Positions 28,101-37,580 of a DNA stretch of 64,000 bases are shown piece after piece. Under the pieces are notes generated by a model. The model saw nothing but the letters and a program-made list of their open reading frames with translations, searched no databases and had not been told where the DNA came from. The position numbers were made by a program, and so were the translations under genes. Source of the stretch: Parapristionchus giblindavisi (Eukaryota; Nematoda; Chromadorea; Rhabditida; Diplogasteridae); the NCBI GenBank assembly GCA_943737045.1, contig CALSFV010000010.1, forward strand, positions 682,001 to 746,000. Reading direction: 5' to 3'. Each line of letters begins with the position of its first letter. The first letter of the stretch is position 1.

Positions 28101-31100
28101 TCAGAATTTTTTCCTCTTTCACATAGTATATCACTCGATAAGTATCATTGACAATGTGACTTGTAACGAATTGTTTTGTACAAAAAACAGAGAGCACTGG
28201 AATATAAATTTGCATATTGGCCGTACTGACCACTTTGAAATAGTTTATCTTATTCAGAATTTTTCGCTCTTTCATTTGGTATATGACACGACAGGTATCA
28301 TTTTCATTTTCATATTTCTCAAGTTATCTTGACCATATCAGAGTAAAAGCTACTTTTGTACTTCGGTCATTATAGCAGCAGTAAAATGTTACAGATCGAC
28401 ATGAACTGAAGTTTGTGTCATTCAGAATTTTTTCCTCTTTCACATAGCATATCACTCGATAAGTATCATTGACAATGTGACTTGTAACGAATTGTTTTGT
28501 ACAAAAAACAGAGAGCACTGGAATATAAATTTGCATATTGGCCGTACTGACCACTTTGAAATAGTTTATCTTATTCAGAATTTTTCGCTCTTTCATTTGG
28601 TATATGACACGACAGGTATCATTTTCATTTTCATATTTCTCAAGTTATCTTGACCATATCAGAGTAAAAGCTACTTTTGTACTTCGGTCATTATAGCAGC
28701 AGTAAAATGTTACAGATCGACATGAACTGAAGTTTGTATCATTCAGAATTTTTTCCTCTTTCACATAGTATATCACTCGATAAGTATCATTGACAATGTG
28801 ACTTGTAACGAATTGTTTTGTACAAAAAACAGAGAGCACTGGAATATAAATTTGCATATTGGCCGTACTGACCACTTTGAAATAGTTTATCTTATTCAGA
28901 ATTTTTCGCTCTTTCATTTGGTATATGACACGACAGGTATCATTTTCATTTTCATATTACTCAAGTTATCTTGACCATATCAGAGTAAAAGCTACTTTTG
29001 TACTTCGGTCATTATAGCAGCAGTAAAATGTTACAGATCGACATGAACTGAAGTTTGTGTCATTCAGAATTTTTTCCTCTTTCACATAGTATATCACTCG
29101 ATAAGTATCATTGACAATGTGACTTGTAACGAATTGTTTTGTACAAAAAACAGAGAGCACTGGAATATAAATTTGCATATTGGCCGTACTGACCACTTTG
29201 AAATAGTTTATCTTATTCAGAATTTTTCGCTCTTTCATTTGGTATATGACACGACAGGTATCATTTTCATTTTCATATTTCTCAAGTTATCTTGACCATA
29301 TCAGAGTAAAAGCTACTTTTGTACTTCGGTCATTATAGCAGCAGTAAAATGTTACAGATCGACATGAACTGAAGTTTGTGTCATTCAGAATTTTTTCCTC
29401 TTTCACATAGTATATCACTCGATAAGTGTCATTGACAATGTGACTTGCAACGAATTGTTTTGTACAAAAAACAGAGAGCACTGGAATATAAATTTGCATA
29501 TTGGCCGTACTGACCACTTTGAAATAGTTTATCTTATTCAGAATTTTTCGCTCTTTCATTTGGTATATGACACGACAGGTATCATTTTCATTTTCATATT
29601 TCTCAAGTTATCTTGACCATATCAGAGTAAAAGCTACTTTTGTACTTCGGTCATTATAGCAGCAGTAAAATGTTACAGATCGACATGAACTGAAGTTTGT
29701 ATCATTCAGAATTTTTTCCTCTTTCACATAGTATATCACTCGATAAGTATCATTGACAATGTGACTTGTAACGAATTGTTTTGTACAAAAAACAGAGAGC
29801 ACTGGAATATAAATTTGCATATTGGCCGTACTGACCACTTTGAAATAGTTTATCTTATTCAGAATTTTTCGCTCTTTCATTTGGTATATGACACGACAGG
29901 TATCATTTTCATTTTCATATTACTCAAGTTATCTTGACCATATCAGAGTAAAAGCTACTTTTGTACTTCGGTCATTATAGCAGCAGTAAAATGTTACAGA
30001 TCGACATGAACTGAAGTTTGTGTCATTCAGAATTTTTTCCTCTTTCACATAGTATATCACTCGATAAGTATCATTGACAATGTGACTTGTAACGAATTGT
30101 TTTGTACAAAAAACAGAGAGCACTGGAATATAAATTTGCATATTGGCCGTACTGACCACTTTGAAATAGTTTATCTTATTCAGAATTTTTCGCTCTTTCA
30201 TTTGGTATATGACACGACAGGTATCATTTTCATTTTCATATTTCTCAAGTTATCTTGACCATATCAGAGTAAAAGCTACTTTTGTACTTCGGTCATTATA
30301 GCAGCAGTAAAATGTTACAGATCGACATGAACTGAAGTTTGTATCATTCAGAATTTTTTCCTCTTTCACATAGTATATCACTCGATAAGTATCATTGACA
30401 ATGTGACTTGTAACGAATTGTTTTGTACAAAAAACAGAGAGCACTGGAATATAAATTTGCATATTGGCCGTACTGACCACTTTGAAATAGTTTATCTTAT
30501 TCAGAATTTTTCGCTCTTTCATTTGGTATATGACACGACAGGTATCATTTTCATTTTCATATTTCTCAAGTTATCTTGACCATATCAGAGTAAAAGCTAC
30601 TTTTGTACTTCGGTCATTATAGCAGCAGTAAAATGTTACAGATCGACATGAACTGAAGTTTGTGTCATTCAGAATTTTTTCCTCTTTCACATAGTATATC
30701 ACTCGATAAGTATCATTGACAATGTGACTTGTAACGAATTGTTTTGTACAAAAAACAGAGAGCACTGGAATATAAATTTGCATATTGGCCGTACTGACCA
30801 CTTTGAAATAGTTTATCTTATTCAGAATTTTTCGCTCTTTCATTTGGTATATGACACGACAGGTATCATTTTCATTTTCATATTTCTCAAGTTATCTTGA
30901 CCATATCAGAGTAAAAGCTACTTTTGTACTTCGGTCATTATAGCAGCAGTAAAATGTTACAGATCGACATGAACTGAAGTTTGTATCATTCAGAATTTTT
31001 TCCTCTTTCACATAGTATATCACTCGATAAGTATCATTGACAATGTGACTTGTAACGAATTGTTTTGTACAAAAAACAGAGAGCACTGGAATATAAATTT

Positions 31101-32496
31101 GCATATTGGCCGTACTGACCACTTTGAAATAGTTTATCTTATTCAGAATTTTTCGCTCTTTCATTTGGTATATGACACGACAGGTATCATTTTCATTTTC
31201 ATATTACTCAAGTTATCTTGACCATATCAGAGTAAAAGCTACTTTTGTACTTCGGTCATTATAGCAGCAGTAAAATGTTACAGATCGACATGAACTGAAG
31301 TTTGTGTCATTCAGAATTTTTTCCTCTTTCACATAGTATATCACTCGATAAGTATCATTGACAATGTGACTTGTAACGAATTGTTTTGTACAAAAAACAG
31401 AGAGCACTGGAATATAAATTTGCATATTGGCCGTACTGACCACTTTGAAATAGTTTATCTTATTCAGAATTTTTCGCTCTTTCATTTGGTATATGACACG
31501 ACAGGTATCATTTTCATTTTCATATTTCTCAAGTTATCTTGACCATATCAGAGTAAAAGCTACTTTTGTACTTCGGTCATTATAGCAGCAGTAAAATGTT
31601 ACAGATCGACATGAACTGAAGTTTGTATCATTCAGAATTTTTTCCTCTTTCACATAGTATATCACTCGATAAGTATCATTGACAATGTGACTTGTAACGA
31701 ATTGTTTTGTACAAAAAACAGAGAGCACTGGAATATAAATTTGCATATTGGCCGTACTGACCACTTTGAAATAGTTTATCTTATTCAGAATTTTTCGCTC
31801 TTTCATTTGGTATATGACACGACAGGTATCATTTTCATTTTCATATTTCTCAAGTTATCTTGACCATATCAGAGTAAAAGCTACTTTTGTACTTCGGTCA
31901 TTATAGCAGCAGTAAAATGTTACAGATCGACATGAACTGAAGTTTGTGTCATTCAGAATTTTTTCCTCTTTCACATAGTATATCACTCGATAAGTATCAT
32001 TGACAATGTGACTTGTAACGAATTGTTTTGTACAAAAAACAGAGAGCACTGGAATATAAATTTGCATATTGGCCGTACTGACCACTTTGAAATAGTTTAT
32101 CTTATTCAGAATTTTTCGCTCTTTCATTTGGTATATGACACGACAGGTATCATTTTCATTTTCATATTTCTCAAGTTATCTTGACCATATCAGAGTTAAA
32201 GCTACTTTTGTACTTCGGTCATTATAGCAGCAGTAAAATGTTACAGATCGACATGAACTGAAGTTTGTATCATTCAGAATTTTTTCCTCTTTCACATAGT
32301 ATATCACTCGATAAGTATCATTGACAATGTGACTTGTAACGAATTGTTTTGTACAAAAAACAGAGAGCACTGGAATATAAATTTGCATATTGGCCGTACT
32401 GACCACTTTGAAATAGTTTATCTTATTCAGAATTTTTCGCTCTTTCATTTGGTATATGACACGACAGGTATCATTTTCATTTTCATATTTCTCAAG
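25115..32496. repeat. Dimeric satellite region alternating tttgtatcattc and tttgtgtcattc (642 bp)
   Basis: From 25115 the monomers alternate at one position: tttgtatcattc at 25115, 25757, 26399, 27041 and onward, tttgtgtcattc at 25436, 26078, 26720 and onward. Many of the gtgtc copies are preceded by tattactcaag instead of tatttctcaag. No type A monomer occurs here. Alternation breaks at the five-monomer duplication (27362-30570) and at the end of the block, where several tttgtatc copies run together. Confidence 0.8.
27362..30570. repeat. Five-monomer tandem duplication (1604 + 1605 bp)
   Basis: Two adjacent five-monomer blocks, 27362-28965 and 28966-30570, each begin after tattactcaag. In both, the second monomer (27682 and 29287) carries the private pair aagtgtcattg and cttgcaacg. 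The first monomer of copy 1 has lost one A in the acaaaaacag run, giving the only 320-bp monomer in the window. Copy 2 keeps the normal length, so the deletion came after the duplication. The blocks differ at an agcatatc change in 28324. Confidence 0.75.
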
Positions 32497-33111
32497 TTAT
32501 CTTGACCATATCAGAGTAAAAGCTACTTTTGTACTTCGGTCATTATAGCAGCAGTAAAATGTTACAGATCGACATGAACTGAAGTTTGTATCATTCAGAA
32601 TTTTTTCCTCTTTCACATAGTATATCACTCGATAAGTATCATTGACAATGTGACTTGTAACGAATTGTTTTGTACAAAAAACAGAGAGCACTGGAATATA
32701 AATTTGCATATTGGCCGTACTGACCACTTTGAAATAGTTTATCTTATTCAGAATTTTTCGCTCTTTCATTTGGTATATGACACGACAGGTATCATTTTCA
32801 TTTTCATATTTCTCAAGTTATCTTGACCATATCAGAGTAAAAGCTACTTTTGTACTTCGGTCATTATAGCAGCAGTAAAATGTTACAGATCGACATGAAC
32901 TGAAGTTTGTATCATTCAGAATTTTTTCCTCTTTCACATAGTATATCACTCGATAAGTATCATTGACAATGTGACTTGTAACGAATTGTTTTGTACAAAA
33001 AACAGAGAGCACTGGAATATAAATTTGCATATTGGCCGTACTTACCACTTTGAAATAGTTTATCTTATTCAGAATTTTTCGCTCTTTCATTTGGTATATG
33101 ACACGACAGGT

Positions 33112-33114
33112 ATC
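33112..33114. repeat. Possible 3-bp target-site duplication (ATC), left side
   Basis: The satellite reads ggtatc up to 33114 and then changes abruptly to the retrotransposon tail. After the element it resumes with atcattttc at 37233. The triplet ATC is thus present on both sides. It may be a very short target-site duplication or microhomology used at the 5' junction. Phase counting supports exactly this: the anchor expected at 33139 is found at 37260, a shift of 4121 bp = 4118 + 3. Confidence 0.6.
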
Positions 33115-33150
33115 TTTCTTTTCTTTCTTTTCTTTCTTTCTTTCTTTCTT
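33115..33150 (-). repeat. 3' microsatellite tail of the retrotransposon, (GAAA)n-like
   Basis: On the plus strand this is a run of tttc/ttttc units; in the sense direction it is a GAAA/GAAAA tail directly after ggaaataaag. Non-LTR elements of the CR1/L2 group end in short tandem repeats rather than long pure poly(A). Tail orientation fits target-primed reverse transcription, with the plus-strand satellite end ggtatc as primer. An AATAAA hexamer (plus 33149-33154) touches the tail. Confidence 0.85.
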
Positions 33151-33293
33151 TATTTCCATCATAACAAATGAACAATAGAACAGATATGTAATAAATATAG
33201 GTCGATGGAGGTCCGTCGCGTTATCAGCGAATCGGTTGAAGGCAGCAGGGAAATGGGGTGGGAAATGGGGAAATGATGTATGGGGTGGAATAA
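33151..33293 (-). other. 3' untranslated region of the retrotransposon
   Basis: About 143 bp lie between the ORF2 stop codon (33294-33296) and the tail. This stretch is unrelated to the satellite. In CR1/L2-like elements this region carries the signal recognised by the reverse transcriptase; I could not identify a definite stem-loop by eye. Confidence 0.75.
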
Positions 33294-36161
33294 TTATAAA
33301 TGACGTAGAAGTGTGGGGGGCAACAGGGGATCAATCTCAACAGAATTAAGGAAAGATTTAAAACGAATAGGAGAAGATGTAACGATATCAGTGGGAAGAC
33401 TATTCCAGATATGAATTACTCTACTTGCACAGGTTGTCTTGGTACTGGGGATATTATATGGTATGGTTATACGGAATGGGTGATGTGAAAAGCGATGACT
33501 ACGATAGAGAGGAATTTTAGAATACATAAAAGAATCATCAAATTCATAATTCCTATTTAAAGAATTGTATATAAAAAACAAATCAGCAATAGAAAGTCGT
33601 TTCTCAAGGGTGGTAAGGTTTAAAGCATTGAGCCGTGAAAGGTAATCTACATATGGGATATTACAACGATAATACAAGCGTCTAGTGAAATCACGTTGTA
33701 GTGATTCTATATCATTACATAAGTAAATGCTAGAGGCATTCCAAACGATTGAAGAAGTTTCAATAATAGGACGGATGAAAGATGTATAGGCACGTACATA
33801 AACAAGGGGTTCGCTAGAGCGAAAAGATTTAAAAAGAATATTGATCTTTGATCTGGATTTAGTAACTAACTTCTTGATATGATCATTAAAGGTGAGGTTG
33901 GGCGAGAATAGAACTCCTAGATCTTTAACAGAGGAAACAGCATTGAGAACACTATCATTAAGAATATATTGAGTACGTTGTTTGAGTGGGCCAAAGTTCA
34001 TCACCGAGCATTTAGCCTCATTTAAAGACATATTCCATTGCCGAGACCATTCAGATACCGAATCAATCGCAAGCTGCAGGTCATTAGCATACTTAGGTAC
34101 TTCAGCGAAAATCTTAAGATCATCTGCATAAATGCCATATCTTACAGTAGTAGGAAAAGATGAGGAAATATCATTAATATAAAGGATAAATAAAAGAGGA
34201 CCAATACAACTTCCTTGAGGGACACCAGAAGTGACAACAGAGGGAGGAGATAGATTATTTTCAATAACAACATGTTGAGAACGATTATATAGATATGACT
34301 CAAGAAGGGAAATAATGTGGTTAGAAAATCCTAGACAAGATAATTTGTGAAGCAAAAGTCTATGATCGATAGAGTCGAAGGCCTTACGAAAATCAAAGTA
34401 AACAGTATCAAAGGATTTATGGGCTGAGATTAGGGAGAGATAATATGAATGAGTTTCAGCTAATTGAGTGGCAGTGGATCTATATTTACGAAAACCAGAT
34501 TGATAGGGGTCAGACAGATTATGATCATTGAGAAAATCAGTGATATAAGAAATTAGTATCTTTTCAAAAATCTTTGATACAGTTGGAATTAAAGAGATAG
34601 GGCGAAATTGGGTAATATTATTACTGGAAGTCTTTGGAATGGGTTTTACAAGAGCTTTCTTCCATATTTCAGGAATTTGGGTTGTCAAAAGTATCTTGTT
34701 AAATATAATTGAAAGAGGTGTGAGAAGGGCAGAACGACATTTGGTGAATACAATATTAGAAATACCATCAGGAGATAAATTAGATTTAGGGACAAGTTGG
34801 CGAATTGCCAGAGAAATGTCGGTGGGAGAGATATAGGAAAGATCAAAGATCATCTGAGATGGTCGTGGAGTAGGTGGAGGGAGAGGTGAGTGTTGTGGGG
34901 GAGTAGAAACTGATGAGAAAAAGACAGAAAATGAATTACACTTATCTCTATTAGATATTAGCATAGATCCATTGGTATCGATAATACCAGGAGTTGAGGA
35001 CTTAGGAGGGGATAATCTACTCTTACAAAGATTATAATATACTTTACAATTAGATGAATGAACAGCCTTAGTCTCTATGATACATTCAAATTTATGTAGG
35101 GCTCTATTGAATCTATCAGTTAGGGTCTTACAAAGCATACTATTTGGGGCTATGGATGCTATACGTTTTGATTTACCATACAAAATTTTAACATTACGAG
35201 GATAATGGGATAATTTGGGGGATTTTGAACGAGGGACATACATATCTAAAACGTAATTCATAAAATCAGAAAAATAGTTATACGATTGTTCAGCATTTAA
35301 AAGAGACAATGAAAGTGTCCAATCATGAGAGCATATAATATGATTGATCATGTTCCAATCAGCTAAGTGATATAATCTAGAGGGGACATGTTTACGATCA
35401 GGAGGGGAGGGTGCAGAGAGTTGAATGACTAAACTACAATGGTCACTAAAAGGGGTGGAAGAGACAATAGAATGAATAATATCAGAACTACAAAAGACAA
35501 GGTCAAGGATGTTATTAACTCTAGTCGGGAAATTTACATATTGACGGAGATAATTATCACAAGAAAAGGATAGTAGATCATTGGGTATGGGTGATGATAA
35601 GGTATTCCAATCGATAAATGGATAATTGAAATCACCTACGATAAGAAAAGGGAACGTTTTGTCTATGTATGGGTGAATAAACGATAATAAGGATGAAAGA
35701 GAAGATGGGGGTGCATTAGGGGAACGATATGCAGTACAAATGCGAACTGTTGAAAAGGGAAAAGAGGGAGAGGGGGTGACATGAGTATCTACAATAAGAG
35801 ATTCAATAGATTGACAATAGAAAGATGAAACAAGGATAGGATTCAAAATAGAATGTGCTATGAATGCTACACCGCCTCCCCTACCAGAATTGGCAGAGAG
35901 AGGACGGTCTTGTCTAAAACAAAGATATTGAGGATTTCTACCAACCAGCATAGAATCAGCATCATTTTGGTCCAACCATGTTTCATTTAGCGCTATTGCT
36001 CGGTGATCATTGCTATCTAATAGGAAAGACAATTTACTAATTTTACATCTAATCGATCTTACGTTGGCATAGAATATGGAAAAGGGTGAATCAATAGAAG
36101 GAGAATAAGAAGGAGAATATAATGGACATTTGGAAACATTATTCAACCTGCTGCCTGCCTC
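33294..36161 (-). CDS. Retrotransposon ORF2: APE endonuclease / reverse transcriptase polyprotein
   Basis: The protein nicks target DNA and reverse-transcribes the element RNA at the nick. Numbering from the TTG codon at 36146 gives 950 residues. The N-terminal apurinic-endonuclease-like domain (about 22-243) shows ANVRS (N28), NETW (E55), TAYRSPN, GDFNYP (D172, N174), LDLVF (D215) and SDH (D235, H236). The reverse transcriptase (about 480-750) shows KPIPK, FRPISL, QSGFRKYRST, FDFRKAFDSIDH (D585, D591), SGVPQGSCIGPLLF and YADDLKIF (D675, D676). The C-terminal region (about 780-950) resembles the post-RT part of CR1-type proteins, without RNase H or an obvious zinc knuckle. The frame is open back to the ORF1 TAG at 36162-36164. 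The first ATG-coded Met is residue 66, inside the endonuclease and after N28 and E55, so a normal AUG start would give a dead enzyme. Expression by readthrough of the ORF1 stop or from a non-AUG codon is inferred. No internal frameshift or nonsense codon is seen. Confidence 0.95.
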   Translation of the reverse strand, partial: EAGSRLNNVSKCPLYSPSYSPSIDSPFSIFYANVRSIRCKISKLSFLLDSNDHRAIALNETWLDQNDADSMLVGRNPQYLCFRQDRPLSANSGRGGGVAFIAHSILNPILVSSFYCQSIESLIVDTHVTPSPSFPFSTVRICTAYRSPNAPPSSLSSLLSFIHPYIDKTFPFLIVGDFNYPFIDWNTLSSPIPNDLLSFSCDNYLRQYVNFPTRVNNILDLVFCSSDIIHSIVSSTPFSDHCSLVIQLSAPSPPDRKHVPSRLYHLADWNMINHIICSHDWTLSLSLLNAEQSYNYFSDFMNYVLDMYVPRSKSPKLSHYPRNVKILYGKSKRIASIAPNSMLCKTLTDRFNRALHKFECIIETKAVHSSNCKVYYNLCKSRLSPPKSSTPGIIDTNGSMLISNRDKCNSFSVFFSSVSTPPQHSPLPPPTPRPSQMIFDLSYISPTDISLAIRQLVPKSNLSPDGISNIVFTKCRSALLTPLSIIFNKILLTTQIPEIWKKALVKPIPKTSSNNITQFRPISLIPTVSKIFEKILISYITDFLNDHNLSDPYQSGFRKYRSTATQLAETHSYYLSLISAHKSFDTVYFDFRKAFDSIDHRLLLHKLSCLGFSNHIISLLESYLYNRSQHVVIENNLSPPSVVTSGVPQGSCIGPLLFILYINDISSSFPTTVRYGIYADDLKIFAEVPKYANDLQLAIDSVSEWSRQWNMSLNEAKCSVMNFGPLKQRTQYILNDSVLNAVSSVKDLGVLFSPNLTFNDHIKKLVTKSRSKINILFKSFRSSEPLVYVRAYTSFIRPIIETSSIVWNASSIYLCNDIESLQRDFTRRLYYRCNIPYVDYLSRLNALNLTTLEKRLSIADLFFIYNSLNRNYEFDDSFMYSKIPLYRSHRFSHHPFRITIPYNIPSTKTTCASRVIHIWNSLPTDIVTSSPIRFKSFLNSVEIDPLLPPTLLRHL

Positions 36162-36164
36162 CTA
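36162..36164 (-). promoter_or_regulatory. In-frame TAG between ORF1 and ORF2, candidate readthrough stop
   Basis: ORF1 ends in ...ccc aga TAG gag gca ggc. The frame then stays open through the whole of ORF2. Both frames are identical (coordinates 36162 and 33294 are both divisible by 3), so a single codon separates them. A purine directly after UAG resembles the general setting of some gag-pol readthrough sites, but I saw no clear downstream pseudoknot. A point mutation that created the stop is the alternative. Confidence 0.6.
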
Positions 36165-37079
36165 TCTGGGCTTGGTTGAGCGTAGAGATCTCTTGACTTC
36201 TGGGACTGGGGTTACGGTAGCGGCGGACGAAGCATCAGATACGGTAGGAGATCGTTGTCCGAGAATCGATGTATCAGCAGCAGCCGGAGGACCTGAGAAA
36301 ACATGAGGACCAGTATTGTTCAGATCAGATATTTGAAGGGGTCCGGGTGGAACTGTAGGATTAGGGATACGGTAGTTGTCTGGCAGAGGGCGGTGAGGTT
36401 CTTTGAAGCGATGTACGGAGATGTCACGAACTCCATACATAAGGCATCCAGCTTGAAGATTCATACGGCGAACATCCTCCTTAGCCTTTCTCTCCAAGCT
36501 AAGTTCAGTGGGGTTCAGATCACGTCTGATATAGCTTCCAGGAAACGTAGCTAGAGGGGCAGGGCGACCATTACGGCGAATAGCAGATAGAAATAGATCT
36601 CTTTGTGTGTCACTCTTGAATGATATCTTGATAGGCCGTCTGTGTGGAGTTCTATCTGCAGGGTATCGAGTGAACTGGATCTCTTGTTTCTTGAAAGAAT
36701 CAATTAAATCTTGAGATTTGGTTGAATCGATAAGCTTAGAAACTAGATCTTGATCTTTGGCCTGTCTTCCATTATCATCAACATCCTTGTCTTCAGAACA
36801 TCCAACAATAACAGCACGTAGTTTCTTGTCTGGATACCGATTTGCATCGACGACTAATTGATTCAACATTGAATATGCAGATTCTATATTGATAATGGAA
36901 TGAGGAGAAGTGTCACGTGGATTGGATGATTGAGATGATGAGCAACTACAGACACGAGTCTTGAGTGCAATCAATACTTCAGCCAAAATCTTCTCGATCT
37001 TATCAACACTCTCCTGAGTTGCGAACTTGGGAGGACGAGTAGATGAGACAGCAGAACGAGGAGGAGATGAACGGGCCAT
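36162..37079 (-). CDS. Retrotransposon ORF1: putative RNA-binding protein
   Basis: A 305-aa protein starting at the ATG at 37079, which has a good initiation context (A at -3, G at +4). The frame is open a little further upstream without an ATG. ORF1 proteins of LINE elements coat the RNA and form the transposition particle in the cytoplasm. Numbered from 17 residues upstream of the Met, a helical acidic/basic stretch lies at about 38-58, followed by a Ser/Cys-rich linker. A mixed alpha/beta segment at about 103-240 includes AVIVG, RRPIKISFKSDTQRDLFL and YIRRDLNPTELSLERKAKED. That arrangement resembles the RRM-like plus C-terminal-domain layout of invertebrate LINE ORF1 proteins; this is my reading of motif style, not a search result. 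The C-terminus is Pro/Ser-rich and ends SLRSTKPR. No CCHC knuckle is present. Confidence 0.85.
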   Translation of the reverse strand: MARSSPPRSAVSSTRPPKFATQESVDKIEKILAEVLIALKTRVCSCSSSQSSNPRDTSPHSIINIESAYSMLNQLVVDANRYPDKKLRAVIVGCSEDKDVDDNGRQAKDQDLVSKLIDSTKSQDLIDSFKKQEIQFTRYPADRTPHRRPIKISFKSDTQRDLFLSAIRRNGRPAPLATFPGSYIRRDLNPTELSLERKAKEDVRRMNLQAGCLMYGVRDISVHRFKEPHRPLPDNYRIPNPTVPPGPLQISDLNNTGPHVFSGPPAAADTSILGQRSPTVSDASSAATVTPVPEVKRSLRSTKPR

Positions 37080-37232
37080 AATACCGGGTCGAATATTGAT
37101 TGAATATAGTAGTTCCCAATGAGGGCGCACCTGATTAGGAGGGTTTTATAGTCACTCGGGACGACCTCAGCCGCAGCGTAAGATGGGAACGGCCGTTGAA
37201 ATTGACTTGAGACGAGAGCGAAAAAAAAAGAA
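37080..37232 (-). other. 5' untranslated region of the retrotransposon
   Basis: About 153 bp from the 5' junction to the ORF1 ATG. In the sense direction it opens with tttctttttttttcgc and is more GC-rich afterwards, clearly unlike the satellite. Because non-LTR elements must carry an internal promoter, this stretch is where one would sit. A TATAAAA occurs in it (plus 37144-37150) but would direct starts too far downstream to preserve the 5' end. The presence of a leader plus a complete ORF1 argues against 5' truncation. Confidence 0.7.
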
Positions 37233-37580
37233 ATCATTTTCATTTTCATATTTCTCAAGTTATCTTGAACATATCAGAGTAAAAGCTACTTTTGTACTTC
37301 GGTCATTATAGCAGCAGTAAAATGTTACAGATCGACATGAACTGAAGTTTGTATCATTCAGAATTTTTTCCTCTTTCACATAGTATATCACTCGATAAGT
37401 ATCATTGACAATGTGACTTGTAACGAATTGTTTTGTACAAAAAACAGAGAGCACTGGAATATAAATTTGCATATTGGCCGTACTGACCACTTTGAAATAG
37501 TTTATCTTATTCAGAATTTTTCGCTCTTTCATTTGGTATATGACACGACAGGTATCATTTTCATTTTCATATTTCTCAAG

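Larger units (their letters stand above)
1..33114. repeat. 321-bp satellite array, block 1 (about 103 monomers)
   Basis: Head-to-tail copies of a 321-bp AT-rich unit fill this block without interruption. Using the TTA of 'caagttatcttgacc' as anchor, copies start at 77, 398, 719, 1040 and so on, exactly 321 bp apart. The only length change is one 320-bp copy (27362-27681). The final copy (32818 onward) is cut at 33114 by the retrotransposon. Copies differ by a few substitutions that define subfamilies: type A has gttctgacc, accaaaaacag, aatacaaat and ctctttcgtttgg; type B has gtactgacc, acaaaaaacag, aatataaat and ctctttcatttgg. No promoter, RNA gene or conserved protein domain is visible. The structure is typical of centromeric or pericentromeric satellite; that location is inferred. 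Confidence 0.97.
33115..37232 (-). mobile_element. Non-LTR retrotransposon, CR1/L2-like (Jockey superfamily), apparently full length
   Basis: This is a 4118-bp autonomous LINE-type element on the minus strand. It has a 5' untranslated region (37080-37232), ORF1 (36162-37079), ORF2 with APE endonuclease and reverse transcriptase (33294-36161), a short 3' untranslated region and a (GAAA)n-type tail. No long terminal repeats, integrase or RNase H are seen. It sits inside one satellite monomer whose phase is unbroken on either side, so it inserted into an existing array. No frameshift was found and all catalytic motifs are present, which suggests a recent insertion. The Jockey-superfamily assignment rests on the APE-RT domain order and motif style; the exact clade needs a phylogeny. 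Confidence 0.93.

Noticed and set aside
1..33114. CRISPR array
   Set aside because: Repeats are 321 bp with no unique spacers; the unit is a satellite monomer.
32971..33171. Short plus-strand open frame at the satellite/retrotransposon junction
   Set aside because: It combines satellite with the TTTC tail and has a low-complexity Phe/Leu end; it is a chance frame.
34639..34836. Plus-strand open frames inside the retrotransposon (also at 36303-36554)
   Set aside because: They are antisense shadows of ORF2 and ORF1, without recognisable features.
37144..37150. TATAAAA in the retrotransposon 5' region as a promoter
   Set aside because: A start about 30 bp downstream would lose the observed 5' end, so it cannot have produced the RNA copied here.
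36971..37258. Minus-strand frame from the satellite into the retrotransposon 5' region
   Set aside because: It overlaps ORF1 in another frame and begins in satellite sequence; no support for translation.
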